A stretch of 64,000 bases of DNA, taken from contig OW818657.1 of the NCBI GenBank assembly GCA_942492905.1, forward strand, positions 1,178,001-1,242,000, in the 5' to 3' direction. The notes under the pieces were generated by a model. That model was given only the letters and a program-made list of their open reading frames with translations. It was not told the origin of the DNA and did not search any database. Positions within the stretch are counted from its first letter, which is position 1. Every line of letters starts with the position of its first letter. Positions 21,403 through 28,242 of the stretch are shown in pieces. This DNA is from CAIZWU01 sp942492905 (lineage in GTDB: Bacteria > Verrucomicrobiota > Verrucomicrobiia > Verrucomicrobiales > V1-33). The position numbers were made by a program, and so were the translations under genes.

Positions 21403-22434
21403 TTAGACTTTTCCGAAGATGGTCTTGCCGTCCGAGCGGAGGTCGAGGCAGGCTTGGTAGAGGCGCTTGCAGAGGCCTTCCTCGCCTTTCTTGAGATAGA
21501 CGCGGGGGTCGTAAATTTTCTTGTCGCCGATCTCGCCATCGATCTTCAGCACGCCGTCGAAATGACGGAACATGTGCTCGGCGATGGGGCGGGTGAAGGC
21601 GTATTGGGTGTCGGTGTCGATATTCATCTTCACGACGCCGTAGTCGAGGGTCTCGCGGATTTCCTCGAGCGGCGTGCCGGAACCGCCGTGGAAGACCAGA
21701 TCCATTTCGGCGGTGGGGCCGTATTTGGCTGTGACGACGGCCTGGCCATCGCGGAGGATGGTGGGCTTGAGTTTCACGGCCCCGGGTTTGTAGGCGCCAT
21801 GGACGTTGCCGAAGGTGGCGGCGAACATGTAGCGGCCGATGCCTTTGAGGGATTCGTAAACTTCCAGCATGTCCTCGGGGCTGGTGTAGAGCTTGTCATG
21901 GGAGACCCCGGAGGTGTCGTGGCCGTCTTCTTCACCACCGACGACGCCCGCTTCGACTTCGAGGATGATTTCGTTTTCGGCGCAGATTTTGAGGAGATCT
22001 TTGGAAAGGCGGATGTTTTCTTCGAGGGGCAGCTCGGAGGCGTCGAGCATGTGGGAGTTGAACAGGTTGTTCAACCCAGCCGCGCGGCGTTTGGTGGTCT
22101 CGGCGATGAGGGGCTTGAGGAAAGTGTCGACTTTGCCGGGCTGGCAGTGGTCGGTGTGGAGGCCGACGAGGACGTTGTATTTTTCCGCCAGACGGTGGGT
22201 GGCTTCGGCGAGGACGATCGCGCCGAGGGCCATGTCCTTGATGCTCATGCCGGAAGCAAACTGGCCACCCCCGGTGGAAACCTGGATGATGCCGTCGGAT
22301 TTGGCATCGGCGAAGGCCTTCAGGGCGCCATTGATCGTAGTGATCGAAGTGATGTTGATCGCAGGGTAGGCGTAGCTGCCCTTTTGGGCGGCATCAAGCA
22401 TGGCGGCATATTGCGCGGGAGTGGCGACGGGCAT
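21403..22434 (-). CDS. fbaA: Class II fructose-bisphosphate aldolase
   Basis: 343 residues, the usual length for class IIA enzymes. It catalyses the reversible split of fructose 1,6-bisphosphate to dihydroxyacetone phosphate and glyceraldehyde 3-phosphate in the cytoplasm. Visible signatures are the zinc and catalytic region VGLHTDHCQPGK, the LEVEAGVVGGEEDG segment, the zinc His in TFGNVHGAYKPG, LVFHGGSGTPLEEI and VVKMNIDTDTQYAFT. The start MPVATPAQYAAMLDAA aligns with family N-termini. It is a single-gene unit with its own terminator. Confidence 0.95.
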   Translation of the reverse strand: MPVATPAQYAAMLDAAQKGSYAYPAINITSITTINGALKAFADAKSDGIIQVSTGGGQFASGMSIKDMALGAIVLAEATHRLAEKYNVLVGLHTDHCQPGKVDTFLKPLIAETTKRRAAGLNNLFNSHMLDASELPLEENIRLSKDLLKICAENEIILEVEAGVVGGEEDGHDTSGVSHDKLYTSPEDMLEVYESLKGIGRYMFAATFGNVHGAYKPGAVKLKPTILRDGQAVVTAKYGPTAEMDLVFHGGSGTPLEEIRETLDYGVVKMNIDTDTQYAFTRPIAEHMFRHFDGVLKIDGEIGDKKIYDPRVYLKKGEEGLCKRLYQACLDLRSDGKTIFGKV

Positions 22435-22619
22435 GGTGGTGTTAGTTTATGGATGTGAAAACGGAGGAACACCTTGACGTGCTTTCCGGGGGCGGCAAGG
22501 CGGCAAATCCCGTGCCGGACGGGATGCTTATCTTCACCGTTCCGGAACTGGAAGATCTCCCGGGAGAAGTGGAACCCGGCTACTGGATGGAGATGCGGCC
22601 ATGCGGCCTTCCGGGAGGG

Positions 22620-23522
22620 CTAGCCTTTCCATTCGGCCGCGGGACCGTTTTTACGGAAGAATTCGATGTAGACTTCGATCTGTTCGGCGCGGGTTTCCGG
22701 GAAGGGGTGCGAGCTGAGAATTTCCGGCGGGCGCTGGCCGTCACCCATGCCTTCGGCGAGGACTTTCATGACGCTGAGGAGTTCCTCGGGCTTGTAGCCG
22801 GCTTCGAGCATCAACTGGATGCCGATGCGGTCGGATTCGCTTTCGTGTTCGCGGCCGTATTTGGTCTGGACGACCTGGCCGACCACCTGGGCGATCTGGG
22901 AGCTGTTGCCAGTGCCGTCCGACGTGGCAACCACGGCCGCATTGACGAGTCCGGAGAGGAGCCCGCTTTTGGCCATCTGCTGCATGGAGTGGCGGGCGAG
23001 GACGTGACCGATTTCGTGGCCGATGACTCCGGCGACGGCGTCCTCGTTGGGGAGCTTGGAGAGAAGCGCCATGGTGATGAAAACCTGGCCGCCGGGGAGG
23101 GCGAAGGCATTGATCGTCTCCTTGTCGGCGAGGACATGGAATTGGAATTTATAGTCGTATTCAGAATCCTGCTTGCCGCGCTTCGTGACGATGCGTTCCT
23201 TGGCATCAAGGAGCCGCTGGCCGACCTCGTTGATTTTGCTGCGGAGGAGCGGGTCCCGCACTTCTCCCCCGAACTGCTGGGCCATCTCCGGCACGGACTG
23301 CAGGCCGAGCGCGGTTTCCTGCTCGGGCGTCAAGTCCTGCACGGTGACGACCTGGCCGGTGAAGGGGTTTTCCTGCTTTACAGTAGTGGTGTTGTATTTA
23401 ATCACTGCAAAAACAACCAATCCCAAAGCCATCAGGATGCGGGGGTGGCTGAAGAGCATGCGGAGCAGCCCGCCACCTGCGGGGGCTTGCCGGGAACCGG
23501 GGGAAGATGGATTGTAGGGCAT
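22620..23522 (-). CDS. M48-family zinc metalloprotease, membrane-anchored
   Basis: 300 residues from the ATG at 23522. The frame is open further upstream, but those 37 residues show no family resemblance and MPYNPSSPGSRQAP gives a normal short cytoplasmic tail. A single helix follows at about residues 27-45 (ILMALGLVVFAVIKY), which acts as signal anchor. The catalytic domain has the zinc motif HEIGHVLARHS and the third ligand in ESESDRIGIQLMLEAGY. The conserved SSHPFPETRAEQI segment is near the C-terminus. The type resembles BepA/YfgC-like or Oma1-like peptidases acting in envelope protein quality control. Confidence 0.9.
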   Translation of the reverse strand: MPYNPSSPGSRQAPAGGGLLRMLFSHPRILMALGLVVFAVIKYNTTTVKQENPFTGQVVTVQDLTPEQETALGLQSVPEMAQQFGGEVRDPLLRSKINEVGQRLLDAKERIVTKRGKQDSEYDYKFQFHVLADKETINAFALPGGQVFITMALLSKLPNEDAVAGVIGHEIGHVLARHSMQQMAKSGLLSGLVNAAVVATSDGTGNSSQIAQVVGQVVQTKYGREHESESDRIGIQLMLEAGYKPEELLSVMKVLAEGMGDGQRPPEILSSHPFPETRAEQIEVYIEFFRKNGPAAEWKG

Positions 23523-23641
23523 GGCCGTGTGGAAGTCAGAGTTGATGGGGATTGCTTGGAAGCAATGCTTGCGGTGGAGAAATGGTTGCCTGAATCCGGC
23601 GCCCTGGAAACGGAAAAATGAGGCCGTGAACAATTAATCCG

Positions 23642-25306
23642 TCAGGGTTGCACCCAGTTGTCGTGAATGAATTTTTCGATCATGACCTGATTGGTTTTCC
23701 GGCCTTCCGGAGGAAAACGCAGCCGCAGGATACAGGAAATGGCAACTTTGCCATCCTGATTGACCTGCCGTTGGCGGCGGGCACTTTTGAGATGGAAAAG
23801 CAGTTGGGAAGCGGCCTCGGAGTCTTTGTCGCAGTAGGCCCAGCAGGAGCCATAACGTTCAGGATCCTCGATTTTGAAGCACATCAGATCCAGTTCGCGG
23901 CCTTTGAAGGAGTAATTGTAATACTGATCGCCGGGCTCGTGGGTGACGGTCACGCGGAAGTCGACCGATTGCTCCGGGGGCGTTTTCAGGAAATCCTTCC
24001 AGGGAAATTCAGACCAGTTGACGAAGGATTCCCAGTCGACCTTGGGATCGGCTCCCGGGATGATTTCCAGAGCGATGGGATAGACCCGGAAGTCATCCAA
24101 TTCCCACGCGGCGCGGATGAATTCCGTCTCTGCGATCCGGATTTCACTCCAGGACTGGCTCTCACTGCGTTTTTTGCGGGGTTTCAGGGGATTGCTGGCA
24201 TAGTAGCGCTCCATCCGGGGGCGGGAGAGCTCGGGGTGACGCACTTCGGCAGCCATTTTTTCGAGACTGTCGGCTTCGAGGAATCGTTGCATCACCCGCC
24301 GGGCATCCTCCACATTGCGCATCACGTTCTCTTCGGCCTGGGCTTCCTCCTGGGAGGTGCCTTCCGCGGCGGTAGTCGCGGCCCCCGGAGCTTGAAAGGC
24401 GTGGCGGAGTACGTAGATGCCCACGCCCCCAGCCGCGAGGAGAACGATCAGGAGTGCCAGGGAAACGAACCGCCGGGAGCGGGCGGCTTCTTCCGGGGTG
24501 TGGGTGGCGCCACCCCAATGGGTAGCTTCTGTTTCCAGCTCCGGCGTGTGGACGGGGCTGAAGTGGAGATTGCGTTCGGCTCCGAGGCGGAAGCCCCGCT
24601 TGGCGGTCGATTCCTCGCCCGGGGCTTCATCATTTTCCGGGGCAGCATCGGGGCGTGGTTCCGGAGGAACCGCGGCTGGCGGGGGCGCTCCGACAAAACG
24701 GGACGGTCCACGCAAGGGTGTGGCGCTGATTTCAATATCCGGAGGCGGCTCGATGGGTTCGACGGCCCGGATGATGGGACTTGGCTCCAAGGGGGTGCCG
24801 CTGACACGCCGGTTTGGTAAAATCTTGGCAGGCCGCATTTCAGCGGGTGCCGCTGCTTCCGCGGCGGACTCGGGAGGAAGGGTGCGTTTGGTGGGAAGCA
24901 CCGTGCGGTGGTGATCCACGGGTAAGGTGGCCGCTTCCGGTTGGAAGGAATGGGCCGCTCCAGCGGCGGCGGCGGCCCCGGCGAGGCGTTTGAGTTCTTC
25001 CTCGGTCGATTTGGTGCGTCCTTGGGGAAGGGAGGATTTCGGGACTGAATCAGCTGCGGGCGGGGTCTTGGCCGCCGCCGCCGCAGACGGTTCAGCCAAG
25101 GGATTTTTTTTCCGTCCTTTGGCGGGGGCTGATTTGGCCGGCGCGGCGGCAGGATTCAAAATTTCGGGCACAGAATCGGCCGAAATCCGGGAGGGCAGCC
25201 GCAGGTGGGCGTTGCAGTCCGGGCAAAAGACTTCCTGTCCGGCATTCTCTTCATCGAGGATGAGGGCCGTGGAGCAGAAAGGGCAGGGCAGGGAAACGGA
25301 TGGCAT
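23642..25306 (-). CDS. Zinc-ribbon transmembrane protein of unknown function
   Basis: 554 residues. The N-terminus is a zinc ribbon of the MJ0042 kind with Cys8-x2-Cys11 and Cys28-x2-Cys31. About 230 residues of low-complexity Ala/Pro/Glu-rich linker follow. A membrane helix lies near residues 281-300 (SLALLIVLLAAGGVGIYVL), and an extracytoplasmic C-terminal domain of about 230 residues has no motif I recognise (WSEIRIAETEFIRAAWELDDF, DPERYGSCWAYCDKDSEAA). This architecture is common in Verrucomicrobia and Planctomycetes and uncharacterised. The gene is tail-to-head with the M48 protease, with a short gap, so they may be co-transcribed. Confidence 0.7.
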   Translation of the reverse strand: MPSVSLPCPFCSTALILDEENAGQEVFCPDCNAHLRLPSRISADSVPEILNPAAAPAKSAPAKGRKKNPLAEPSAAAAAKTPPAADSVPKSSLPQGRTKSTEEELKRLAGAAAAAGAAHSFQPEAATLPVDHHRTVLPTKRTLPPESAAEAAAPAEMRPAKILPNRRVSGTPLEPSPIIRAVEPIEPPPDIEISATPLRGPSRFVGAPPPAAVPPEPRPDAAPENDEAPGEESTAKRGFRLGAERNLHFSPVHTPELETEATHWGGATHTPEEAARSRRFVSLALLIVLLAAGGVGIYVLRHAFQAPGAATTAAEGTSQEEAQAEENVMRNVEDARRVMQRFLEADSLEKMAAEVRHPELSRPRMERYYASNPLKPRKKRSESQSWSEIRIAETEFIRAAWELDDFRVYPIALEIIPGADPKVDWESFVNWSEFPWKDFLKTPPEQSVDFRVTVTHEPGDQYYNYSFKGRELDLMCFKIEDPERYGSCWAYCDKDSEAASQLLFHLKSARRQRQVNQDGKVAISCILRLRFPPEGRKTNQVMIEKFIHDNWVQP

Positions 25307-25420
25307 ATGGACGCGGCGTGGGGGAAGCAGCGCGGCCCCGGTGGGCGCGTGAAACCTTGGAATGAACCATTAAACCGTTATGCGGAAGTGGGCTCCCGTC
25401 CAGGGAATTAAGGAGCGCCC

Positions 25421-25457
25421 CACTCCGGCTGGCCAGGGCACACTGCCAACCGGAGTG
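25421..25457 (-). terminator. Hairpin downstream of the HNH gene
   Basis: An 8-bp stem CACTCCGG/CCGGAGTG with an inner TGGC/GCCA stem lies 35 bases past the HNH stop codon. No strong T-run follows on the minus strand, so termination may be partial. Confidence 0.45.
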
Positions 25458-25491
25458 CCGCAGTTCAGGCGGGTTCCATAAAGTCCTCTCT

Positions 25492-26070
25492 TCAAGGCAG
25501 AAAGAGCTGCCAATCGGCCATGCCATGGGCGTTGCGGATGCAGGCACTAGCGGGCAAATCCCTCGGTGGCAGCGGAGCCCGCAGGAGGCGCAAACCGGCC
25601 TCCCCGGGCGTGCGATCCCCTTTCCGGTGATTCACCCGCTGATCCGCCAGCACGCAGTTTTCCCAGGAAGTGGCGCCGCCCCGGCTGCGGGGAATGACGT
25701 GGTCGATATTTGCTTCATCAAACTGCAACCGGCGGCCGCTGTATTGACACACCCCACCATCCCGCAGCCAGAGGCCGCGGCGGGAAAACGAGAGACGCCG
25801 CCGCGGCATCCGGGAATAACGAGCCAGCACCAGGACGGTGGGCGACCGCACCAGGCCGCGCGGAGTGCCCACGCCAGTATCCTGCTCCCGCACGGGCAGG
25901 GCCAGCCAGTCCTGCCAGGACACTGGAAGCAGGGACCCGGCCCCGATGTCCAGCGCACTGGCCGCTCCTGTCGCCATCATGGCAAATGCCTGCGCGGGCG
26001 TCTTTACGTCAACGGCCTGCCAATTCCGGTTCAGGATCAGCACAGTGGAGGTGTGGAGCGGTTGGTTCAT
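25492..26070 (-). CDS. HNH endonuclease
   Basis: 192 residues from the ATG at 26070 (MNQPLHTSTVLILNRNWQAV). I preferred this start because the VLILNRNWQAVDV opening matches the usual N-terminus of this HNH subfamily, while the longer frame adds an unrelated tail. The beta-beta-alpha-metal nuclease motif is at about residues 112-155: CQYSGRRL, then NIDHVIPRSRGGATSWEN, then NCVLADQRVNHRKGDRTP. The core His, Asn and second His are in place. Proteins of this type occur both as stand-alone chromosomal genes and in prophages. It is the first protein gene beyond the 3' end of the unusual tRNA array, with a hairpin between them. Confidence 0.85.
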   Translation of the reverse strand: MNQPLHTSTVLILNRNWQAVDVKTPAQAFAMMATGAASALDIGAGSLLPVSWQDWLALPVREQDTGVGTPRGLVRSPTVLVLARYSRMPRRRLSFSRRGLWLRDGGVCQYSGRRLQFDEANIDHVIPRSRGGATSWENCVLADQRVNHRKGDRTPGEAGLRLLRAPLPPRDLPASACIRNAHGMADWQLFLP

Positions 26071-26168
26071 GGGCAGAGGGGACAGGGAAAGGGTGAAAGT
26101 TGGAATTTGAGAAAAGCGGGCGGGTGGTCCTGGCGGTGTCTGGTCTTTGATACCCATCATTATCTGCC

Positions 26169-26196
26169 GGGCCCGGAAGCGGCTGCTTCCGGGCCC
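26169..26196 (-). terminator. Strong hairpin at the 3' end of the tRNA array
   Basis: A perfect 12-bp stem GGGCCCGGAAGC/GCTTCCGGGCCC with a 4-base loop lies 12 bases past the last tRNA (Lys) on the minus strand. It lacks a T-run but is well placed to end or protect the array transcript. Confidence 0.6.
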
Positions 26197-26207
26197 ATCC
26201 AAAACAT

Positions 26208-26281
26208 TGGTGGGCCGCCACGGTGCTGCCCCGTGCTCTGCTGGTTAAAAGCCAGCTGCTTCGCTGCAAAGCTTGCGGTCC
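26208..26281 (-). tRNA. tRNA-Lys(TTT), non-canonical elbow
   Basis: Folded by hand. The acceptor stem is GGACCGC/GCGGCCC with one A-C mismatch, with A73 and encoded CCA. The D-stem is GCTT/AAGC with loop TGCAGCG, read as A18 G19. The anticodon stem GCTGG/CCAGC holds loop CTTTTAA (UUU, Lys). The T-stem CACGG/CCGTG holds loop GGCAGCA, so U54, U55 and A58 are all G. Position 8 is A, not U. Confidence 0.75.
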
Positions 26282-26290
26282 TCACAAAAT

Positions 26291-26342
26291 TGGTGCTCAC
26301 GGCGGGACCCTCACCCGCCCTCTGCGGTTGGGCTGCCTGAGC
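26291..26342 (-). tRNA. tRNA-like gene lacking the anticodon arm
   Basis: 52 bases. The acceptor stem is GCTCAGG/CGTGAGC (one G-G mismatch), with A73 and encoded CCA. The T-arm is GCGGG-TGAGGGT-CCCGC, with G55. Between acceptor and T-arm only a D-arm-like stretch (CAGCCCAACCGCAGAG) fits, and there is no room for an anticodon arm. It is either a deleted pseudo-tRNA or a minimal tRNA-like RNA that keeps the aminoacylation end. Confidence 0.6.
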
Positions 26343-26348
26343 ACAAAA

Positions 26349-26424
26349 TGGCCACCCCGCCGGGATCTGCCCCCGGGTCTTCTGGTTGAAAGCCAGGTGT
26401 CTTGTCTGATTGGACGACAGGGTG
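26349..26424 (-). tRNA. tRNA-Glu(TTC), non-canonical elbow
   Basis: The acceptor is CACCCTG/CGGGGTG with one G-T pair, G73 (usual for Glu) and CCA encoded. The D-stem GTC/GAC has a loop containing A14-A15-T16-C17-A18-G19. The anticodon loop CTTTCAA gives UUC (Glu). The T-stem CCGGG/CCCGG holds loop GGCAGAT, so G54, G55 and G58. U8 is present. Confidence 0.78.
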
Positions 26425-26470
26425 GAAAAAACGATTGCAACGCGGAGGGCAGACGGGGCCGCGCTGAAAA

Positions 26471-26564
26471 TGGCGGAAGACGGAGGACTTGCACCCCATG
26501 CCGCACGCTGGCGGCACGATCCCGTTAGCACCGGGTCCCGGCGCGCTGGTCCGGATCGTCTTCC
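26471..26564 (-). tRNA. tRNA-Ser(GCT), type II, non-canonical elbow
   Basis: 94 bases. The acceptor GGAAGAC/GTCTTCC is perfect, with G73 and encoded CCA. The D-stem CCGG/CCGG has loop ACCAGCGCG (A18 G19). The anticodon loop GTGCTAA gives GCU. The long variable arm has a 6-bp stem TGCCGC/GCGGCA, as expected for Ser. The T-loop TGCAAGT has G at 55 and is otherwise canonical. Confidence 0.8.
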
Positions 26565-26567
26565 CGT

Positions 26568-26644
26568 TGGTCCTCCTGGCAGGACCCGCCCCCGCGACTG
26601 AACGGCCTCGAGCCGGTGGCGTCTGCTGATTGGGCCACCGGAGG
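26568..26644 (-). tRNA. tRNA with anticodon CGA on a short-variable body
   Basis: The acceptor is CCTCCGG/CAGGAGG (one G-A mismatch), with A73 and CCA encoded. The D-loop carries AATCAGCA (A18 G19). The anticodon loop CTCGAGG reads CGA, formally a Ser anticodon, but the variable loop is only 5 bases (CAGTC), whereas bacterial tRNA-Ser is type II. The anticodon stem has a C-T mismatch. The T-loop GGCGGGT has G54, G55 and G58. Only 3 bases separate it from the Ser(GCT) gene. Amino-acid identity is uncertain. Confidence 0.6.
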
Positions 26645-26657
26645 GGGTGATGGAAAT

Positions 26658-26732
26658 TGGTATCCCCGGAAGGATTTGCACCTTCGACCTGCCGGTTATC
26701 GACCGGCTGCTCTGCTGCTGAGCTACGGGGAC
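26658..26732 (-). tRNA. tRNA-Ile(GAT), non-canonical elbow
   Basis: The acceptor is GTCCCCG/CGGGGAT, with A73 and CCA encoded. The D-stem GCTC/GAGC has loop AGCAGCA (A18 G19 where GG is expected). The anticodon stem GCCGG/CCGGC has loop TCGATAA (GAU), with C instead of U at position 33. The T-stem GAAGG/CCTTC has loop TGCAAAT (G55). Confidence 0.8.
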
Positions 26733-26739
26733 GCAAAAT

Positions 26740-26830
26740 TGGCGGAGGTCAGTGGTCCCGCCCCACAATCGTGCCAGGCACGGTCCAGCCGGTTTCCAAC
26801 CGGCGGCGGATCTCATCCGCTTTGACCTCC
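26740..26830 (-). tRNA. tRNA-Ser(GGA), type II, non-canonical elbow
   Basis: 91 bases. The acceptor GGAGGTC/GACCTCC is perfect, with G73 and CCA encoded. The D-stem GCGG/CCGC has loop ATGAGAT (A18 G19). The anticodon stem GCCGG/CCGGC has loop TTGGAAA (GGA). The long variable arm has a CGTGC/GCACG stem. The T-loop GGCGGGA has G54, G55 and G58. Confidence 0.8.
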
Positions 26831-26847
26831 ATGATTTTGCCAGGAAA

Positions 26848-26923
26848 TGGTCCCTGCGGCAGGAATTGCACCCGCACTGGCGCCGTTCTGAGCGGCGTGT
26901 CTCTGCTGTTGGACTACGCAGGG
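26848..26923 (-). tRNA. tRNA with anticodon CAG on a type I body
   Basis: The acceptor CCCTGCG/CGCAGGG is perfect, with A73 and CCA encoded. The D-loop contains AACAGCA (A18 G19). The anticodon stem CGCCG/CGGCG has loop CTCAGAA, giving CAG, formally Leu. The variable loop CCAGT has 5 bases, although bacterial tRNA-Leu normally has a long arm. The T-stem GCGGG/CCTGC has loop TGCAATT (G55). The gene structure is sound, but identity is open. Confidence 0.72.
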
Positions 26924-26928
26924 GAAAT

Positions 26929-27004
26929 TGGTGCTCCCGGCAGGACTTTCGCCCGCAACCTCCGCGTTCGAAGCGCGGCGCTCTCTACATTGAGCTACGG
27001 AAGC
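26929..27004 (-). tRNA. tRNA-Arg(TCG), non-canonical elbow
   Basis: The acceptor is GCTTCCG/CGGGAGC (one T-G), with A73 and CCA encoded. The D-stem GCTC/GAGC has loop AATGTAGA. The anticodon stem CCGCG/CGCGG has loop CTTCGAA (UCG). The T-loop is CGAAAGT, so position 55 is G and 56 is A. If the D-loop is read as G18-T19, T19 would pair with A56, a compensatory change. The alternative reading is A18 G19. Confidence 0.75.
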
Positions 27005-27026
27005 ATAAACGAGCAGGGATTGATAA

Positions 27027-27151
27027 GAACCGCAGGGGCGCGGAGAACGCAGAGGAAGGGAATGGATGAATCCTGCGGCCCAGGTGCCGTCCATTCCGGG
27101 CAATCCCATTAACTTCTTTCCTTCTCTGCGTTCTCCGCGCCTCTGCGGTTC
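27027..27151. repeat. MITE-like element with long inverted repeats
   Basis: Two arms of about 32 bases form a near-perfect inverted repeat: GAACCGCAGGGGCGCGGAGA at 27027 onward and its complement ending at 27151. They flank about 60 unique bases and differ at one or two positions. The arms belong to the widely scattered 'CGCAGAGGCGCAGAGAACGC' kind of repeat. It sits inside the tRNA array, right next to the canonical tRNA-Met, and encodes nothing. Confidence 0.7.
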
Positions 27152-27172
27152 CATTTTCTCCCTCAAAATGAG

Positions 27173-27244
27173 GCGGTCCAGCTGGAGTCGAACCAGCACC
27201 TGCGGGGATATGAACCCCGTGCTCTACCATTAAGCTACAGACCA
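27173..27244 (-). tRNA. tRNA-Met(CAT), canonical elbow
   Basis: The D-loop AATGGTA has G18 G19 and the T-loop TTCGACT has U54 U55 C56, so this one is canonical. The anticodon stem CGGGG/CCCCG has loop TTCATAT (CAU). The G-C-rich anticodon stem is initiator-like. The acceptor TGGTCTG/TGGACCG has three wobble pairs, and CCA is not encoded. Phage-borne tRNA-Met genes look similar. A tRNA-Ile2 (lysidine) identity cannot be excluded. Confidence 0.8.
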
Positions 27245-27254
27245 TCAACAAAAG

Positions 27255-27330
27255 TGGAGGTGCGCCCTGGAGTCGCACCAGGTAAGGCAGTTTTGCAAAC
27301 TGCTGGCTCCACGGCTTCACCTTGCGCACC
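27255..27330 (-). tRNA. tRNA-Cys(GCA), G55 T-loop
   Basis: The acceptor GGTGCGC/GCGCACC is perfect, with U73, the Cys identity base, and encoded CCA. The anticodon stem GCAGT/ACTGC has loop TTGCAAA (GCA). The T-stem CCTGG/CCAGG has loop TGCGACT, with G55. The D-arm GGT...GCC has a larger loop (GAAGCCGTGGA) in which the 18/19 positions are ambiguous. Confidence 0.82.
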
Positions 27331-27334
27331 GGGT

Positions 27335-27410
27335 TGGGGAGTTCGACCGGTGCTGCCCCGGTTCCTCGACGTTCACAGTGTCATATGCTCGCTGTTACAC
27401 TACGAACTCC
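27335..27410 (-). tRNA. tRNA-His(GTG), non-canonical elbow
   Basis: The acceptor GAGTTCG/CGAACTC is perfect. G(-1) and C73, the His identity pair, are both present, and CCA is encoded. The anticodon loop CTGTGAA gives GUG. The D-loop carries AACAGCG (A18 G19). The T-stem ACCGG/CCGGT has loop GGCAGCA (G54, G55, G58). There is one A-C mismatch in the anticodon stem. Its 5' end is only 12 bases from the stop codon of the acetyltransferase gene. Confidence 0.82.
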
Positions 27411-27422
27411 ATAATGCCCGGC

Positions 27423-28007
27423 TCAGACGAGAGCCGGAACCCGGAGCGGCGGCCGCAATGCCCACGCGCTGCGGCTGGTGCGCCAGACCAGATCCAGATC
27501 GCGGTCCGGGACCCCATTTTTGGTGGGGAAGGTGCCCTGGCAGGCAAACCCCAGCCGGGCCGGCACGGCGGCGCTGCGGCGATTGTCAGGATCGCAGACA
27601 ATCGTGACCGTCTCCAGCGGCCAGGTCGCGAAAGCCACTGTGGTCAACGCCGCCGTGCTTTCCGAGATGAACCCTTGGCCGGTGGCCGATTCCCGCAGCC
27701 AATAACCGATCTCGCGGTCCTGCGGGCCATTGCGCGGGTGGAGCCCCGTGCCGCCCAGCACGGCGGTTTGGTCGCGATTGAAGATGCCGTAGATAAAATC
27801 CCGGCCTTCCTGGAAATCGCGGGCAAACCGGGCCAGCCGCACGCTGATATCATCCAGCGTGGAAGGCTCATCCCGCGCCCAAGGCATCCAAGGGCGCAGG
27901 TGGTCCAGACTGGAATCCAGCGCATCCTTGAGCAGCGGGGCGTCGGCAGGCCTCCAGCAGCGGAGCACCAGGCGGGGCGTGTAAATAGGAGTGAGGGGAT
28001 GGATCAT
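27423..28007 (-). CDS. GNAT acetyltransferase inside the tRNA array
   Basis: 194 residues from the ATG at 28007 (MIHPLTPIYTPRLVLRCWRP), which fits the RimJ/RimL-type start 'TPRLxLR'. The frame extends upstream, but that part overlaps tRNA genes and is not protein-like. Family features are the DREIGYWLRESATGQGFISE acetyl-CoA-binding region (GxGx-type turn) and the ETVTIVCDPDNRRSAAVPARLGF stretch (N-x-x-S motif). Such enzymes acetylate N-terminal amines or small molecules. Some GNATs are toxins that acetylate aminoacyl-tRNA, which is worth noting given the location, but this one has no antitoxin gene beside it. It lies 12 bases upstream of tRNA-His and 63 bases downstream of tRNA-Thr, on the same strand, so it is likely transcribed with the array. 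Confidence 0.85.
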   Translation of the reverse strand: MIHPLTPIYTPRLVLRCWRPADAPLLKDALDSSLDHLRPWMPWARDEPSTLDDISVRLARFARDFQEGRDFIYGIFNRDQTAVLGGTGLHPRNGPQDREIGYWLRESATGQGFISESTAALTTVAFATWPLETVTIVCDPDNRRSAAVPARLGFACQGTFPTKNGVPDRDLDLVWRTSRSAWALRPPLRVPALV

Positions 28008-28070
28008 GGCAGGGAGGGATGGAGGGTGGAAAATGGGGGGGATGGATGATGGAGGGTGGTTAGTAAAAGG

Positions 28071-28144
28071 ATCCCCCGGCGGGATTCGCGCCCGCATCAG
28101 CCGGTTTACAAAACCGGTGCCCTGCTGAAATCGGCCACAGGGGA
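28071..28144 (-). tRNA. tRNA-Thr(TGT), non-canonical elbow
   Basis: The acceptor is TCCCCTG/CGGGGGA (one T-G) with U73, followed by CCT and not CCA. The D-stem GCC/GGC has a loop with TTTCAGCA (A18 G19 C20 A21). The anticodon stem CCGGT/ACCGG has loop TTTGTAA (UGU). The T-stem GCGGG/CCCGC has loop CGCGAAT (C54, G55). Confidence 0.8.
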
Positions 28145-28161
28145 GTGGGTTGTATGGAAAG

Positions 28162-28233
28162 TGTTCCCGGCCGGAGTCGCACCGGCAGCCTCCCGTTTCG
28201 CAAACGGACGTGCTTCTGTTGCACCTCGGGAAC
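28162..28233 (-). tRNA. tRNA-Arg(GCG), non-canonical elbow
   Basis: The acceptor GTTCCCG/CGGGAAC is perfect, with A73 and CCA not encoded. The D-stem GTGC/GCAC has loop AACAGAA (A18 G19). The anticodon stem TCCGT/ACGGG has loop TTGCGAA, giving GCG. Most bacteria read these codons with an inosine-modified ACG tRNA, so GCG is uncommon. The T-stem GCCGG/CCGGC has loop TGCGACT (G55). Confidence 0.8.
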
Positions 28234-28242
28234 GGAAAGGAG

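Noticed and set aside
26160..27329. Several open frames of 100-220 codons across the tRNA array
   Set aside because: They translate tRNA stems and loops. The sequence is fully explained by RNA genes.
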